DNA from: Miscanthus floridulus
Taxonomy: Eukaryota > Streptophyta > Magnoliopsida > Poales > Poaceae
Length of the DNA stretch: 64,000 nt
NCBI RefSeq assembly: GCF_019320115.1
Contig: NC_089598.1
Span: 31,453,983-31,517,982 of the forward strand
Direction: 5' to 3'
In this document: positions 1 to 11,045 of the stretch, piece by piece
Layout: the number at the start of each line of letters is the position of its first letter
Numbering within the stretch: the stretch's first letter is position 1
Position numbers and translations under genes: made by a program
Notes under the pieces: model-generated
Database searches by the model: none
The model's input: only the letters and a program-made list of their open reading frames with translations
What the model was told of the DNA's origin: nothing

Positions 1-63
1 GGAATAGTATTTTTCTCTCATAATATTTCAGCATAAGCTAAATTTCAGCATCAACAAACAGGG
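1..63. mobile_element. MITE terminus cut by the window edge
   Basis: The first ~63 bases match the 3' half of the same grass MITE seen at 3361-3472. Shared signatures are AGTATTTTTCTCTCA, then CAGCATAAGCTAAATTTCAGC, then AAACAGGG. Only one end is present, so no target-site duplication can be tested. Confidence 0.6.
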
Positions 64-401
64 TGTATATATGTGATTGGAGAAAGTAGATCACTATAGC
101 AGAATGCGAGAATCCTATGAATAGCTCTTGCCGAATGGTGTTAACACATGCATGGTTACTTGGTTAGTTAACAAGTAGTTCTATTTGAACGTATGGTCTC
201 ACATTTTAATTAACTTTGCACTCTCTTTTTGTCGCGGCATTTGATGACGATTACTTGTAATTAATGCAATGATGCTAGGAGACTATAATGGGTGTCCTTG
301 TGCACTTTTTTTTTGCATATGTTATATACCGTATAGAGCATTGCCCTCTCATTGATGTAATGTATGTAATGTAACGGTCTTCGGTGACTTTGGTCCCTTG
401 A
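64..401. other. Intergenic, no feature recognised
   Basis: AT-rich unique-looking sequence. No reading frame or repeat that I can support. Confidence 0.5.
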
Positions 402-645
402 GCCCTGGTTTAGTTCCAGGATTTTGGATTTTGGGGCTACTGTAGCACGTTCGTTTTCATTTGGCAAATAGTGTTCAAACATGGACCAATTAGGCTCAAA
501 ACGTTCGTCTCGCAATTTCCCACCAAACTGTGCAATTAGTTTTTCTTTTCGTCTACATTTAATGCTCCATACACGGGCCGCAAACATTCGATGTGACAGG
601 TACTGTAGCAACTTTTTGGAAGTTAAGGTGGAACTAAACAAGGGC
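402..645. mobile_element. Tourist-like MITE (244 bp)
   Basis: The ends are terminal inverted repeats, GCCCTGGTTTAGTTCC on the left and GGAACTAAACAAGGGC on the right. They are flanked by a 3-bp duplication TGA (399-401 and 646-648). The interior carries GGCTCAAAACGTTCGTCTC and CTGTGCAATTAGTTTTT, hallmarks of a very common grass MITE also present at 55315-55588. A 3-bp TSD suits the PIF/Harbinger superfamily. It has no coding capacity. Confidence 0.85.
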
Positions 646-2190
646 TGAATTATTTTTCACGTATCATCCTAATCATTCCTCGTAGTCATATATGGGTCGA
701 CAGCGTGTACTAGTACCGCACAAGCCAAACAAAGTGGTGGCCAGCCAGCCTGAAGACTGAAATACAGCGGGTGGTGGTGTGCACTCTATGCAACCCGCTT
801 TCGGAATGGCCCGTCCCGAAAGAGTTGCAGTCTAACGATGGACACGCCACGAGACCATTGAGCTCCTCCGCATATTTTAGCCTTGTCTTGTCTTGCAAGC
901 CACGTACTGCACCACCGAAACGCTTGTGTTGTGTGGGCGACATCACCTACGCGATCACTGAACACAGTGCGTAGTGCTAGTGCAGTGCAGTTTCATGTGG
1001 GTAGGCAGGTGACCTCGCTCTCGCATGTGAAACGATCGAAAGAACACTCGAATACAACAGCTCACTCGATCATGATGCCGTACACTTTCCGGGTACTACT
1101 ACCACGCGCTGCTGTGCTAGCTGCGGAATACAGACGGAGAGGAGAGGCTAGATAGGTGACGGTGGCGTGACGCTGAGTGCGCGCGCTGTTCTTCCGGCAG
1201 TTTTCGCGACGCTAGAAGCAAGGAAGTCTGTGATCTCCCTTACTGTGTTTGTTGGAAACGTGCACGCATTACAGACCGACAAATCAAAATCCGCCGTGTC
1301 TGCATCCAAAGCTAAACAATATCTGAGGGGCACACTGAAGATTCAAAGGTAAGCGATTTTCGGGTATAGCTCCAACAAGTGCCAACAAATGGTCAGATCC
1401 CGTGCTGAAGACGTCGACGACGAATAATTCTTGACCACAAGCTGACCTATAGCTACCTTTAAGCGTCTGATGGTGGTCGTGATCGGCACGTGGACTACTA
1501 ATTACTGAAATTACTGAATTACTGAAAGAAGTAGCACTCTCAGCATGACGTGATCATGAAGCATGCATGGACGACTATATACGTGTAATGTAATGTATGT
1601 TGCTTCCAGTTAATTACGGCCGATCGGCCGGCCTAATCATCTCGCACCGCCATTATCCTCTACAGTAATGATGCCAAGGACCCGCACCAAGGGAACACGT
1701 ACAAAACACACGCACTCTGCCAGTCTTCCGCGCGCGCGCCTGCTGCGGCGTACGCGAAAAGGCGACGGCAAATTAAAGCGTAGGCCGCGTAGTAGTAGTA
1801 CTCCTAGCTAGTAGATGATGCCGAATTCCACCTCCCACCAACCCCGGGCGGGCGGCCGACCGCCACTAAGCACGCCCGCTAATGGCGCACCAAGTATAAT
1901 GCAAGCAGCAATGGCCGCCCGGGCCTTGTGTGTTCACGCCAAGTGGGTGCGCCGCTTTAACCGAAAACTACGTCGCCGGCCGGGCGATCGTGTGATCGGG
2001 AACCAACGACTTGGCTTTGGCACGTCGCCTTTTTCCAGGACTCTCCCGGTCCCGTCCCGCCGGCCGTGTCTCGGGCTCAAAACGGAGAGCTCTCCCCGGC
2101 CACGGAGCGGTCAACTTTGCGACATCATTACGCGCGCGTCCTGACTCCTGGCTGATCAAGCAAGTCCAACCGGGCCCCTGCTGGCTGCTG
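646..2190. other. Upstream region of the phytocyanin gene
   Basis: No protein-coding gene recognised. GC content rises toward the downstream gene. Several short overlapping frames exist on both strands with no family resemblance, so I treat this as promoter and intergenic DNA. Confidence 0.5.
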
Positions 2191-2191
2191 C

Positions 2192-2199
2192 TATATATA
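2192..2199 (+). promoter_or_regulatory. TATA box of the phytocyanin gene
   Basis: TATATATA lies in a GC-rich setting about 165 bases before the start codon at 2362. This predicts transcription starting near 2225 and a 5' leader of roughly 135 bases. Position and context fit a plant core promoter; the start site is inferred. Confidence 0.6.
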
Positions 2200-2361
2200 C
2201 CTGCTCGGCGTTGCGCCATTGTCATACCATCCACAAACAAACCCAACAAAGCGTCCAATCGGCCGGCTAACAAGTGTACGTAGCAGCTAATAACTGGGTG
2301 TGCCTGCAGTACGTTCGTGCGTGTGACATAGAGCATTAATTAGAGCTCAGAACTGAGATAG

Positions 2362-2893
2362 ATGGAGGCGAGGAGCAGCGCAGCGCTCGTGGCCGTGGCC
2401 GTGGTCGCGCTGCTGCTGGTGCTCGTGCCCGAGACGTCCCGCGCGGAGCGGTTCATTGTCGGCGACGCGGCGCGGTGGACGTGGGGGTACAACTACACGG
2501 ACTGGGTCATCAGGAAGGGACCCTTCTTCCATAACGACACCCTGGGTACGTATCATCATCAGTCTTGCTTGTAAGTTATGACATGAATTGAAAACATACG
2601 AATTACGATCCTCCCCTGCACCTGCAGTGTTCAGGTACGACCCACCGAACGCGACGGTGCACGCGCACAGCGTCTACCTGATGCGCAACGCCGCGGACTA
2701 CCAGTCGTGCAACCTCAAGGCGGCCAAGCTGGTGGCCAACGTCATGCAGGGCGCCGGCTCCGGATTCGAGTTCGTGCTCAAGAAGCGCAAGCAGCACTAC
2801 TTCGTGTGCGGCGAGCGCGGCGGCATCCACTGCACCATGGGGAACATGAAGTTCGTCGTCAAACCCAAGAGCTCCGCCTGCCGCGACGACTGA
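2362..2893 (+). CDS. Secreted phytocyanin (plantacyanin-like blue copper protein), two exons
   Basis: CDS is join(2362..2545,2628..2893), 149 residues. The intron is 82 bp with a GT donor after CTGG and a CTGCAG acceptor. Residues 1-28 form a signal peptide (hydrophobic VAVAVVALLLVLV, likely cleavage after SRA). The mature part is one plastocyanin-like domain. Candidate type I copper ligands are the His in AHSVYLM, the Cys in YFVCG, the His in GIHC, and a Met in CTMGNMK. Cysteines in YQSC and GIHC suit the conserved disulfide. The tail ends KPKSSACRDD with no Pro/Ser-rich region and no hydrophobic GPI signal, so it resembles the plantacyanin class of small secreted wall or apoplast proteins. 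Phytocyanins are single-electron carriers or copper-binding wall proteins; the substrate here is unknown. The Cys-to-His spacing is two residues longer than in cucumber basic protein, which is unusual. A TATA box lies at 2192 and a polyadenylation signal at 3111. Confidence 0.88.
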
Positions 2894-3110
2894 CCCGCCG
2901 CCGCCCGGACGCCGGCGTTAGTTGTTGTCCCATCGACCGATCCACACCGATGTGTGGTCTTTCGTCTTTCGTTCTCTGCATGCCACCTTCTGATTCCTCC
3001 GGTCCAATTGTTGCGCGTGCTTGCAAGTTATTGTTAATTGGTGGATTTACACAGTGTTGACGTATTCGTGCTGTCTGATACAGCAGTGTTTATGGATGAA
3101 AGGTTGGTTG

Positions 3111-3116
3111 AATAAA
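3111..3116 (+). terminator. Polyadenylation signal of the phytocyanin gene
   Basis: AATAAA lies 218 bases after the stop codon, following a T/G-rich stretch typical of plant 3' UTRs. Use of this exact signal is inferred. Confidence 0.55.
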
Positions 3117-3360
3117 TTAGTAAGTGTCTTTATTTGTGAGGTGTCAAGTGTAGTTACTCCTTAACTTGTTTAATTTCAAGGGAGAATGTAATGAGAATTG
3201 AGGAACTGCAAGTAGTTGCTGCACTAAGCTGACTGCTGATACATTTTGGAACATTACAGCGGCAGTCTTTCGTGACAAATTACATCAGACATTAACAAAG
3301 GATGAACCAAAACTTGCCCCCTATATATTTATTTAAACCACGAAGCAATCAAGGGCCATC

Positions 3361-3472
3361 GCCCTGTTCGCTTGGCTTATAAGCCGTACTTTTTCAGCCA
3401 ACGAACAGTATTTTTCTCTCACCACGAATCAGTCAACAATACTTTCAGCCATGGCTTATCAGCCATTCCTGT
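3361..3472. mobile_element. Short grass MITE, degenerate 3' end
   Basis: Begins GCCCTGTTCGCTTGGCTTAT and contains CGAACAGTATTTTTCTCTCA and TTTCAGCCATGGCTTATCAG, the signature of an abundant grass MITE. The right terminal repeat has decayed, so no TSD is visible. The window's first 63 bases are another copy. Confidence 0.65.
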
Positions 3473-4007
3473 GTTACCTCAAAAAAGGAGCCAATTACAA
3501 TTAGCACTAGGTCCATATAGTAGTAGTAAAAAAATGGGGGAAATATTTTAATTGTCAAAAGAAGTCATGCCCACTTCCTATTAAAATAGGACTCTTTTGA
3601 TGGTTGTGGTTTCAGTCCAAACCGCCTCGATCGCCAGCCCTGACCCGATGAAGCTTTTTTTTAGCAAAAATGGTTCTGCTGAAGATCACCGGTCCAGTGG
3701 AAGTCAGTTTGCCAGAGCCAACGGCCGTTCCTCCAAGTGTCTACGCCCTCCCTCATCCTGACAACCTCTCCAATGACAACTCTTTGGAGAATGATGAATA
3801 CAAGTCTATGCGGTCATTTTGCCTTTATGGTTTGATATCTTCTGGATGTAGTAGCTTGTTCTGAAAGAGAAGTTTGCGTCAGGCCCTGTTGGTTGCTGTC
3901 TCCAGTAGGGACTGGCAGTCTTCTCTTCATTCTTGTTAAAACTTCAATTCAATCCTGTAGTGCAAATGGGGAGAGATACACTGCTGTGAGTTCCTTTCCT
4001 CAAGACC
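3473..4007. other. Intergenic between two converging genes
   Basis: No supported gene. A 64-codon plus-strand frame (3670-3864) has no family resemblance and lies where the 3' UTR of the minus-strand PPR gene is expected. Confidence 0.5.
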
Positions 4008-5513
4008 TCAACCTACGCCAATCAAGACATCTAGTAGCTCAGTAGATCTCCTTTGCTTTCTCTCCCGGCACACAGTCTCCACAAGCCTCTCCCAACATCT
4101 AGCCTCTGGCATGAAGCCTGCATCAGCTAACCCATACAATGCCATCGTAGCATCTGCTATGCGCCCAGCATCACACAGACCAATCAACAGGTTGTTTGAC
4201 GCTGCATAGTGAGGTAGAAACCCTCGTCCAAGCATCAATCCCAGCAAACCAACTGCCTTGTCCATCTCCCCACGGGAGCACAAGCAGTTCATTAAGATCC
4301 GATAGCTCGCGACGTTCAACTTAACTCCTTCCAGCGGCACACTCTCAAGCAGGTCCATTGCTTCCACTGTCCGCCCATCTTTACACAGCCCCTCAATCAC
4401 CAGATTGTATGTGACGACATCAGCACTACACCCCTTCTGCTTCATCTCCAAAACAAGATTGATGCCCTCATCCACACTTCCATGCCTGCAAAGGCAGCCG
4501 ATCAGTGCAGTGTAACTCACAGCATCTGGCTCCACACCAGCATTCCTCATCTCCTCAAACACCGATCTCGCCGCCTCAATGTCCGCTTTCTTACAGTGCC
4601 CATTAATCAGCGTGGCATAATTGAAGGCATTGGGCTCACACTCGTTCTTCCTCATAAATCCAAAGATTGCTCGAGCCTTATCCACCTGCCCCAGTCTACA
4701 GAACCCATCGATTATCACATTGTACAACAGCTGATCAGGCACAATGCGGTCCTTCTCGATCATCTCCTCGAATAGCTCAAACGCTTCCATCATCTTACCG
4801 CCACGGCAGAGCCCACCGATCAATGTTGAATAGGTGACCAAGTTCGGCTTCACGTCAGCGCAGGTGTACTCGCGCATTTCGTCGAGCACTTTGAAGGCGG
4901 TCTCCAATTCGCCGTTTTTGACATAGTGCTTGATGAGGATGTTGTAGACGCATGTGTTAGGCCTTGGAAGGTACTTGTTCCGGGGGTCGCGCAGGTCGGC
5001 TAGGAGCTCGTCGAGGACGCCGTGGCAGCCGCGGGAGGAGACGAGGCGGTCCAGGCAGACGGCGAGCGCCTTGTGTGAGACGCGGCTCGTGCGGAGCAGC
5101 GCGGGCAGGAAGCGGAGGAGCGCGAGCGCGTGGTCGGGCGGGAGGAGGCGGACGAGCGGCAGGAACTGCGGCTCCTGGAACCGGCAGGGCTCGGAGGCGG
5201 TTCGGTGGAGCACGGCGGCGGCGGCGCGTGGGAGCCGCGCGCGCGCGAGGCGGACGAGGAGCGCCGAGAAGGTGGCCGGCGTGTGGGAGAAGCCGCGCTG
5301 GGAGGAGGCCGCGTTGAAGAGGTCGAGCGCGCGCTGCGCGGACGGGGAGGACGCGATGAGGCGCGCGAGTTCCGGGTGGTGGAGGTACCGCGGCGGCCGG
5401 GTGGGAGGGGGTGGAGGCGGGGGAGACGGTGGGGAGGGCGGCGCGCTGCGGGCGGGGCTGCGGTACTGCAGCGGGGAGATCCAGGGGAGTGCGGACGGGG
5501 GTTTCATTGTCAA
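4008..5513 (-). CDS. P-class pentatricopeptide repeat protein, intronless
   Basis: 501 residues, no intron. Residues 1-45 are rich in Ser, Pro and Arg with few acids, including a run of seven Pro, which suits an organelle transit peptide. Residues 46-185 are alpha-helical and look like degenerate PPR motifs. From about 187 to 470 there are eight consecutive motifs of about 35 residues (starts near 187, 225, 261, 296, 331, 366, 401, 436) with the Y-x-x-L-I-x-x-x-C-x-x-G pattern. A partial ninth follows. There is no E, DYW or SMR domain, so this is a P-type member. P-type PPRs bind single-stranded organellar RNA and affect stability, splicing or translation. Specificity residues 5/last read N/N, S/D, N/N, A/D, T/D, N/N, R/H and N/E. 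A second ATG two codons in (MTM) makes the exact start uncertain by two residues. Organelle and target are unknown. Confidence 0.88.
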   Translation of the reverse strand: MTMKPPSALPWISPLQYRSPARSAPPSPPSPPPPPPPTRPPRYLHHPELARLIASSPSAQRALDLFNAASSQRGFSHTPATFSALLVRLARARLPRAAAAVLHRTASEPCRFQEPQFLPLVRLLPPDHALALLRFLPALLRTSRVSHKALAVCLDRLVSSRGCHGVLDELLADLRDPRNKYLPRPNTCVYNILIKHYVKNGELETAFKVLDEMREYTCADVKPNLVTYSTLIGGLCRGGKMMEAFELFEEMIEKDRIVPDQLLYNVIIDGFCRLGQVDKARAIFGFMRKNECEPNAFNYATLINGHCKKADIEAARSVFEEMRNAGVEPDAVSYTALIGCLCRHGSVDEGINLVLEMKQKGCSADVVTYNLVIEGLCKDGRTVEAMDLLESVPLEGVKLNVASYRILMNCLCSRGEMDKAVGLLGLMLGRGFLPHYAASNNLLIGLCDAGRIADATMALYGLADAGFMPEARCWERLVETVCRERKQRRSTELLDVLIGVG

Positions 5514-6188
5514 TCGGCGGTGGCGTACGGAAGCGCGGTCGGTTTCCGCCGTCTCAGCATTCGCGGCGAGGAGCTGGGGTGGGGCAGGTCGGGTCCAAGG
5601 GGGGCGGACCTACCGAGTACCCGCTCAGGTCGTGTGAGGAAGCGATGAACTGGAGGAGCATCAGCCGACGCAGGTTGAAGAAGAGGCCGATCGCTGTTTA
5701 CTGTTTTTGTGCCACTGTCTAGACTTGGGCCTAGCCTGATGGATATGTTGGGCCAGGCCCAGTGAAAAATCCACAACAGGCCAAGCAGGAGCAACAATAT
5801 CTATTTTGGTATGCTATCATTGTATGTGTTCCCGTTGCAACATACATGCATTTACCTAGTGCACTCATGTGCCCTTAAATCCGGCTTAGATCCGTTTCTT
5901 TTTTCATCCGAAACAGTGTTTTTCTCTCACAGATTCCTCCATCATTCCTCCAAACCATCCAAATTCCTCCAAGCGAACAGACCCATAATAGAGAACTTCG
6001 CAAACAAGGGCTTGATCTAAAAGGTGGCAAAGAGAACTAGTTTGATAGTAGAAGTACTTGTAATTTGAAGATACTTTTGGGGTCTATTTTCAATTTTGCC
6101 TAAGCATTTTGGCTATCATTAATATTCATTCTTTCTAGGACCTACTTAATATATGTCTTAAATTTCTTATTCCGTCACATTTCCTTTT
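5514..6188. other. PPR gene upstream region with a MITE relic
   Basis: 5514-5700 is the GC-rich 5' flank of the PPR gene. Around 5890-5995 there is a relic with CAGTGTTTTTCTCTCACAGA and CCAAGCGAACAGAC, resembling the MITE family at 3361. Nothing else recognised. Confidence 0.45.
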
Positions 6189-6372
6189 GTCCACCTCCCC
6201 ATGACAAGTTGCTTCCCTTTATTCACAACCAAATGGCACATGGTGGAAATGCAAAGGTTCCTTAAGACGTTTATTTTTTTTGTCCACCCTCTCATGACAA
6301 GTGGCTTCTTTTCATTCACAACCAAATGGCACGTGGCAGACATGCAAAGATTTCTTAAGACGTGTGTAACTT
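6189..6372. repeat. Two-copy tandem repeat, 92-bp unit
   Basis: Units begin TGTCCACC at 6189 and 6281. They share CATGACAAGT, ATTCACAACCAAATGGCAC and CTTAAGACGT in order. They differ by scattered substitutions, so the duplication is old. Confidence 0.8.
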
Positions 6373-6413
6373 CTCGTTCCACTGGATGCCTATAAATAAA
6401 CGACTTCTGTTTA

Positions 6414-7720
6414 CACTACTACAAAAATGATTTTGCGAGACATTGTACAAACATTAATGGAGGCGGTCACAAAATCCAACTGTCTTGTAAAATGCCTGAA
6501 GATTTTCGAAGGCAGTCATTTTTATTTACGGAGGCGGTCACAATTAACCATCTTGCAAAATGCATTTACGGAGGCGGACATTTTATTTACTGAGGCAGTT
6601 AAGATTGCCCGTCTCGTAAAATTGATTTGCAGAGACAGTCAAAATTGCGTGTCTCATAAAATCAATTTATAGTGACCGCCTCCTAAAATCGATTTACGGA
6701 GAGGCCCTCCTCAAAAAATGGATCCATTTTCAGAGGCGAGCCCCTTAAAAGGCTCGTCTCTGTTAAAAGGCTCAAGGCCCATCAACAGCCCACTCCAAAC
6801 CCTAACTATAAATGGCAACTCTCTCTCTCCACTTCTCCACCTCTCAACCACCACCCAGAGCAGAGCAGCGGTCTCCTTCTCTTACTCTTGCGCTTGCGAC
6901 TCCTTCCCCTTCTTCCCTACGCTCGCGACTCCTAGACCAAAGCAATAGTTGTCGCTCCCTCTCTACTCCTCTCCACACCGGTTAGAGCAGCCGCTCGCTC
7001 CCTCTCCACTCCTCTCCGGGCCCTACCTCTCTATGCAGGACGAGCGGGCCCTCATCCGACATGGGTGGCAGCGCGTGGGCCCTCCTATGGCACGACCGCA
7101 CAGGTGGCCAGGCGCCAAGCAGCGGGTGGCCATAGCGGGGCCCCACATGTCCTACAGGCTCGCTTATCTGATGCCCAGCGTACTGCTTCTTGTGGGCTCG
7201 ATCCGATGGGAATCCGATGGAGGGCGGGCAAATCCGGTGGACGACGACCAAATCCAGTGGATGGCGACCAGATCCGGTGGAAGGCGGCAGTGGCGGTGTA
7301 GGTACAGATTTCTCCATCTCTCTGTCTCTTCCCCTCTTCATCTCTCTCACTCTTTCGTCTCCCCCTTTGCAGATCCACGGGCGGCAAGACTCTAGAGCGG
7401 GTAGATCTGGGGACGCCATGATGGGAGGATGGAGGTCGGCGAGTGGCGTGCGTGGAGGATCTCAATGATGGTGGCTCCAAAAGCTAAAGCTGGCTAAAGA
7501 AGCTGGAGCTAGATCCAGAACCTAGAGATTTTTTTATTTTTTATTTATTTTCGTAGGTTGGCTTTGTAATCTGCCCGCATCCAAAAATACCTTTTTGGAG
7601 GCGGTCCTTTTGACTGTCTCGGTTAAAAGCAATTAACGGAGACCTCTGAATGCAGGTGGACTGCTTGCCCACCTAGGTAAAGTGATTTTGACCGCCTGCC
7701 AAAAAGACACTGCAGTAGTG
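6414..7720. mobile_element. Non-autonomous CACTA-like element
   Basis: Starts CACTACTACAAAAATGATTT and ends CACTGCAGTAGTG, giving CACTA-type inverted ends. Just inside the left end, about six subterminal units of 50-60 bp repeat the theme TTTACGGAGGCGGTCA (6460-6720). The right end repeats GGAGGCGGTC and GACCGCCTG, as expected for En/Spm subterminal repeats. No transposase frame is present. The interior (6780-7480) is GC-rich, with a TATAAATGG at about 6805 and overlapping frames on both strands that match no family I know; it may be captured host sequence. Flanking trinucleotides (TTA, TAC) do not form a clean TSD. Confidence 0.75.
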
Positions 7721-10700
7721 TACGAAGAGAATACTAGTGATAGTCATGGATGGAATTCAGGCCAACAAATTATCGCCCCGGTGCAAGAGGTATTTTTTCC
7801 TATCTATGTATCTTACGATGAATATGGGCACTAGAGGTTAAGGGTTCTTGATTGAAATAGTTGATTGTTTGGACAAAATAATGAGTTGGATTTGAGAACC
7901 TCGCATTCATAGGTTCAGTTAAGATTTTATTAAGGTTAGTACACTCTCTTTTTCTTTATTTTAGTCCAAACAACCCTAGAAAGTAAGAGTTCAACCAATA
8001 TATTTTGCATGATTAGCCATGGATTAGAGGTGACCTTTATTTAACAGAAGTAGTGAACAAGGTTGGCTATCAGTGGAGTCACACCAGAAGAATTACAGAG
8101 TCATAGACAGTTCATTATGTGAGTTGGAGCGTCTACCTGTCTGATTTTTAGTTAAGCAACCTTCATCCCTTTTTGTATTATGTAGAAAATTTAAGTCACA
8201 TATACATCTTACATGTCCTTCACACAGAACAAAATGTTTTTTGGAACACCTTGGTGACATACCTAGGCTGTTAATAATAGATTTGTTTGAAGCTTTTCGA
8301 CGACCTACTTCATATCTGGTTAATATTAGCTACACATTTTCTCATATAAAATCAGCATGCAGGAACAGAAGCAATGATGTGCACACAGTCCCAACAAGGA
8401 TCCTTCTACACATCATATGTGAGCATGCGGCTGGCCATGCCACCCAACTCAAAGACGATCACCGATGAAAACCAAGGAGCCCATGAAAAGGTACATCGCT
8501 CGGTCGGCCGTAGAGAAACGTAGGAGGGCAAAGATCTGCTTGTTTTCATCATTTGCAGCCTTGGATTTGTTGACTACGATAGCTCTCTAATAGAGTTCCT
8601 AGGTTAGTATCATCAATCCGAGGGCACCATGCCATGTGGCCAAACATTCGGAGGCATGTCATTTCCAGCGTTGGCTGCAGTGATCCCAACGGTGGAGGTG
8701 ACATGTGCCGTTGAACTCATGACACTGACGTAGGTACTCGGTCAGGGGCTACACATAGTCAACCAATCTAAGGCTACTAATATCGAGGATATTATGTCAT
8801 TGTCTGCAATAGTCAAGGGTCAGTCTCGCATGGCGACTACAAAGAACTTCGTGATGCACGTGGACTGGTACATGTCCTCCTTCGTGTTGTTGGTGATCCT
8901 AGAGTTTTGCCGCGGAGATTGGTGCATGATGCACATCATGGTGGTCTTTGGGGATTGTGTATTCTTCATTAGGTGCACTTCTTTGCTATCATATAGTACT
9001 ACTAAAAGTTTATGAGTTTGATAATTACCAAATATGAATATCTCTCTACTGGAATTATACAAAAAATGTTGAGACGAATGCACTGTCAACAATCTGGCTA
9101 TTTGCTTCGTCATGGTCTTTCCGAAAGCATCTTATTTTGTGTTGAAGACTTGTAACATATGTATTACAATTTTTACTTTGACTTCAAGAAAATATCCACC
9201 TTTCATGTGACACGCAATAATTTCATCCTGATTCTATTCTTGCCCGGCCAACTTGCAAACTACATCTTATTCTCTTAATAGTTGCATCCATTTCATGACT
9301 ATTACAAATTATGTTCTTAGTGGTTTTGCATCCCATTCTACCTTGCTTTTGACTACCAAAGAAACAAAGATCATACTACTAATTCTGATGAGTTTTGTAT
9401 CAAACTTCAAACCTCTAATCTAGATAGGAGCCGATAAATCGATCATGGAGGCTTCTTCGTCTAGAAAAATGACCAACAACCAATGCATGAACCTTGGTAG
9501 TGTTGTAAACCTATAGCCTTTCTTAGTCTTACTTGCCATTTCATCATTATCATTGTGCTTCATTTTCAAATCCTTTTTGTTGAAAGAAAAAGGTACCTCA
9601 ATCTAAATAATTATTTTGTTGGAAGCACTTGTGGTCTTCTCAAACCTTTTTTAAGGCTTCTCAACCTAAGCCATTCTTTTGTTTGTGTCCCTTTATCTTG
9701 CCCAATCTAACTACCCACTACATATTGTTTTTGAATCTCAACCGCTACTGATGGTATTCCTCATCCTCCTAATATATCCAATAGGAAAACTTACCTTCAG
9801 GGTTGTCATGGTGATTGTTTGATTGAGCTCCAAACATTGTTGATGTGTGTTTGTTATTATCAATGAACAAAATCTCTTTTATTTATAATCATCTAATAAA
9901 GAAAAGAGAAATTATATGTGTCATATGTGTTTCTGCATGTGTACCACTTGAAATTGATAGTGGACAAAGAAAGCGACATGTCATACATAGGTAAATTAAA
10001 ACAAACATGGATGACTAAAGGAAATAATTATATATACCAGTTGCCAAGACCAACACATATCACCATATGTGTAGGTGTTGTTTTGCCTAGATATTTCATC
10101 TAACATTTTTATTAATTTTATTTCATTTCTTTTAAGATCCATTTCATTTAATATTTTTAAATTTCCTTGAGATACCCATGTTTTGATTTATCTACCTACA
10201 TATGGCATTTGGCTTCCTTCATCCAGCATCAGTGACAAGTGGAACACATGCAGAAACATATAGAACACATGTATCTTCTCTTTCTTTTGTTAGATGGTTA
10301 TAGAAAAAATGGATTTTCTTCATTGAGAATAACAAACATAGCAACAATAATATATGGAGCTCAAACAAAATATCATCAGGATAGCGCAGAAGGTAAGTTG
10401 TCCTACCAGTATATTGGGAAGACATGGAATATTTTCAATAGTGGATGAGATTCGAGAGCTAAACAGTATGATGATGGTAGCTACATCGGGCCAAATAAAG
10501 CGCTACCGACAAAAGAACAAGTTACATTGTAATGTGTTTTATTAAAAAAAAGGTTTAAAAAGTCAACGAACGCTGCTGACATAATGGCTAGTTACATTGA
10601 GGTGCATTTTTCTTATTTAAAAATTAAAGCTTGAGAAGCCTACAGATTATACTGACAGAATAACAAGTTAGATTTAAGAATCCCACAAGTTCAGCAGAAT

Positions 10701-11040
10701 ACTTGTGTTGGAACATTGGTTGTTGGTCATTTTCTTGGATGAGACTATGTGTCCATGATCTGTGTATTTGCTCCCATCTAGATCATAGGTGAATGCTTCT
10801 AGGCACCATTATGGTGATTATGGGCCGGGGTTTTGGTGATTGGTGAGCACAAGTATTCTAATTAATGTGTGCAGTAATGAATGCAATTGAGTTAGTCATA
10901 ATGTGAATGGCTACATGTGACTTGGCCCCAATAATTGGTGAATGGCTACATTTAAAATTTGCTCTCATACTTTGCAAAGGATGATTAAGAAGACAGGACA
11001 ATCTAGAGTGAATGTAGAGGCTACGTGCTTGGAGACATTC
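7721..11040. other. Gene-poor AT-rich region
   Basis: I see no supported gene in 3.3 kb. Short frames occur on both strands without recognisable domains. 8400-8960 is somewhat richer in GC and may be a very decayed transposon, but I cannot assign it. Confidence 0.45.
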
Positions 11041-11045
11041 TCTAG

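Noticed and set aside
261..641. 126-codon minus-strand frame
   Set aside because: It reads through the Tourist-like MITE at 402-645.
771..1155. Overlapping short frames on both strands upstream of the phytocyanin
   Set aside because: No family resemblance, no splice context, overlapping in several frames. Consistent with GC-rich non-coding DNA.
3670..3864. 64-codon plus-strand frame near the PPR 3' end
   Set aside because: No domain and no promoter context. It likely overlaps the PPR 3' UTR on the other strand.
4954..5722. Long plus-strand reading frames opposite the PPR 5' end
   Set aside because: They lie antisense to the GC-rich, Pro/Arg-rich start of the PPR gene and encode low-complexity Gly/Arg sequence without any domain.
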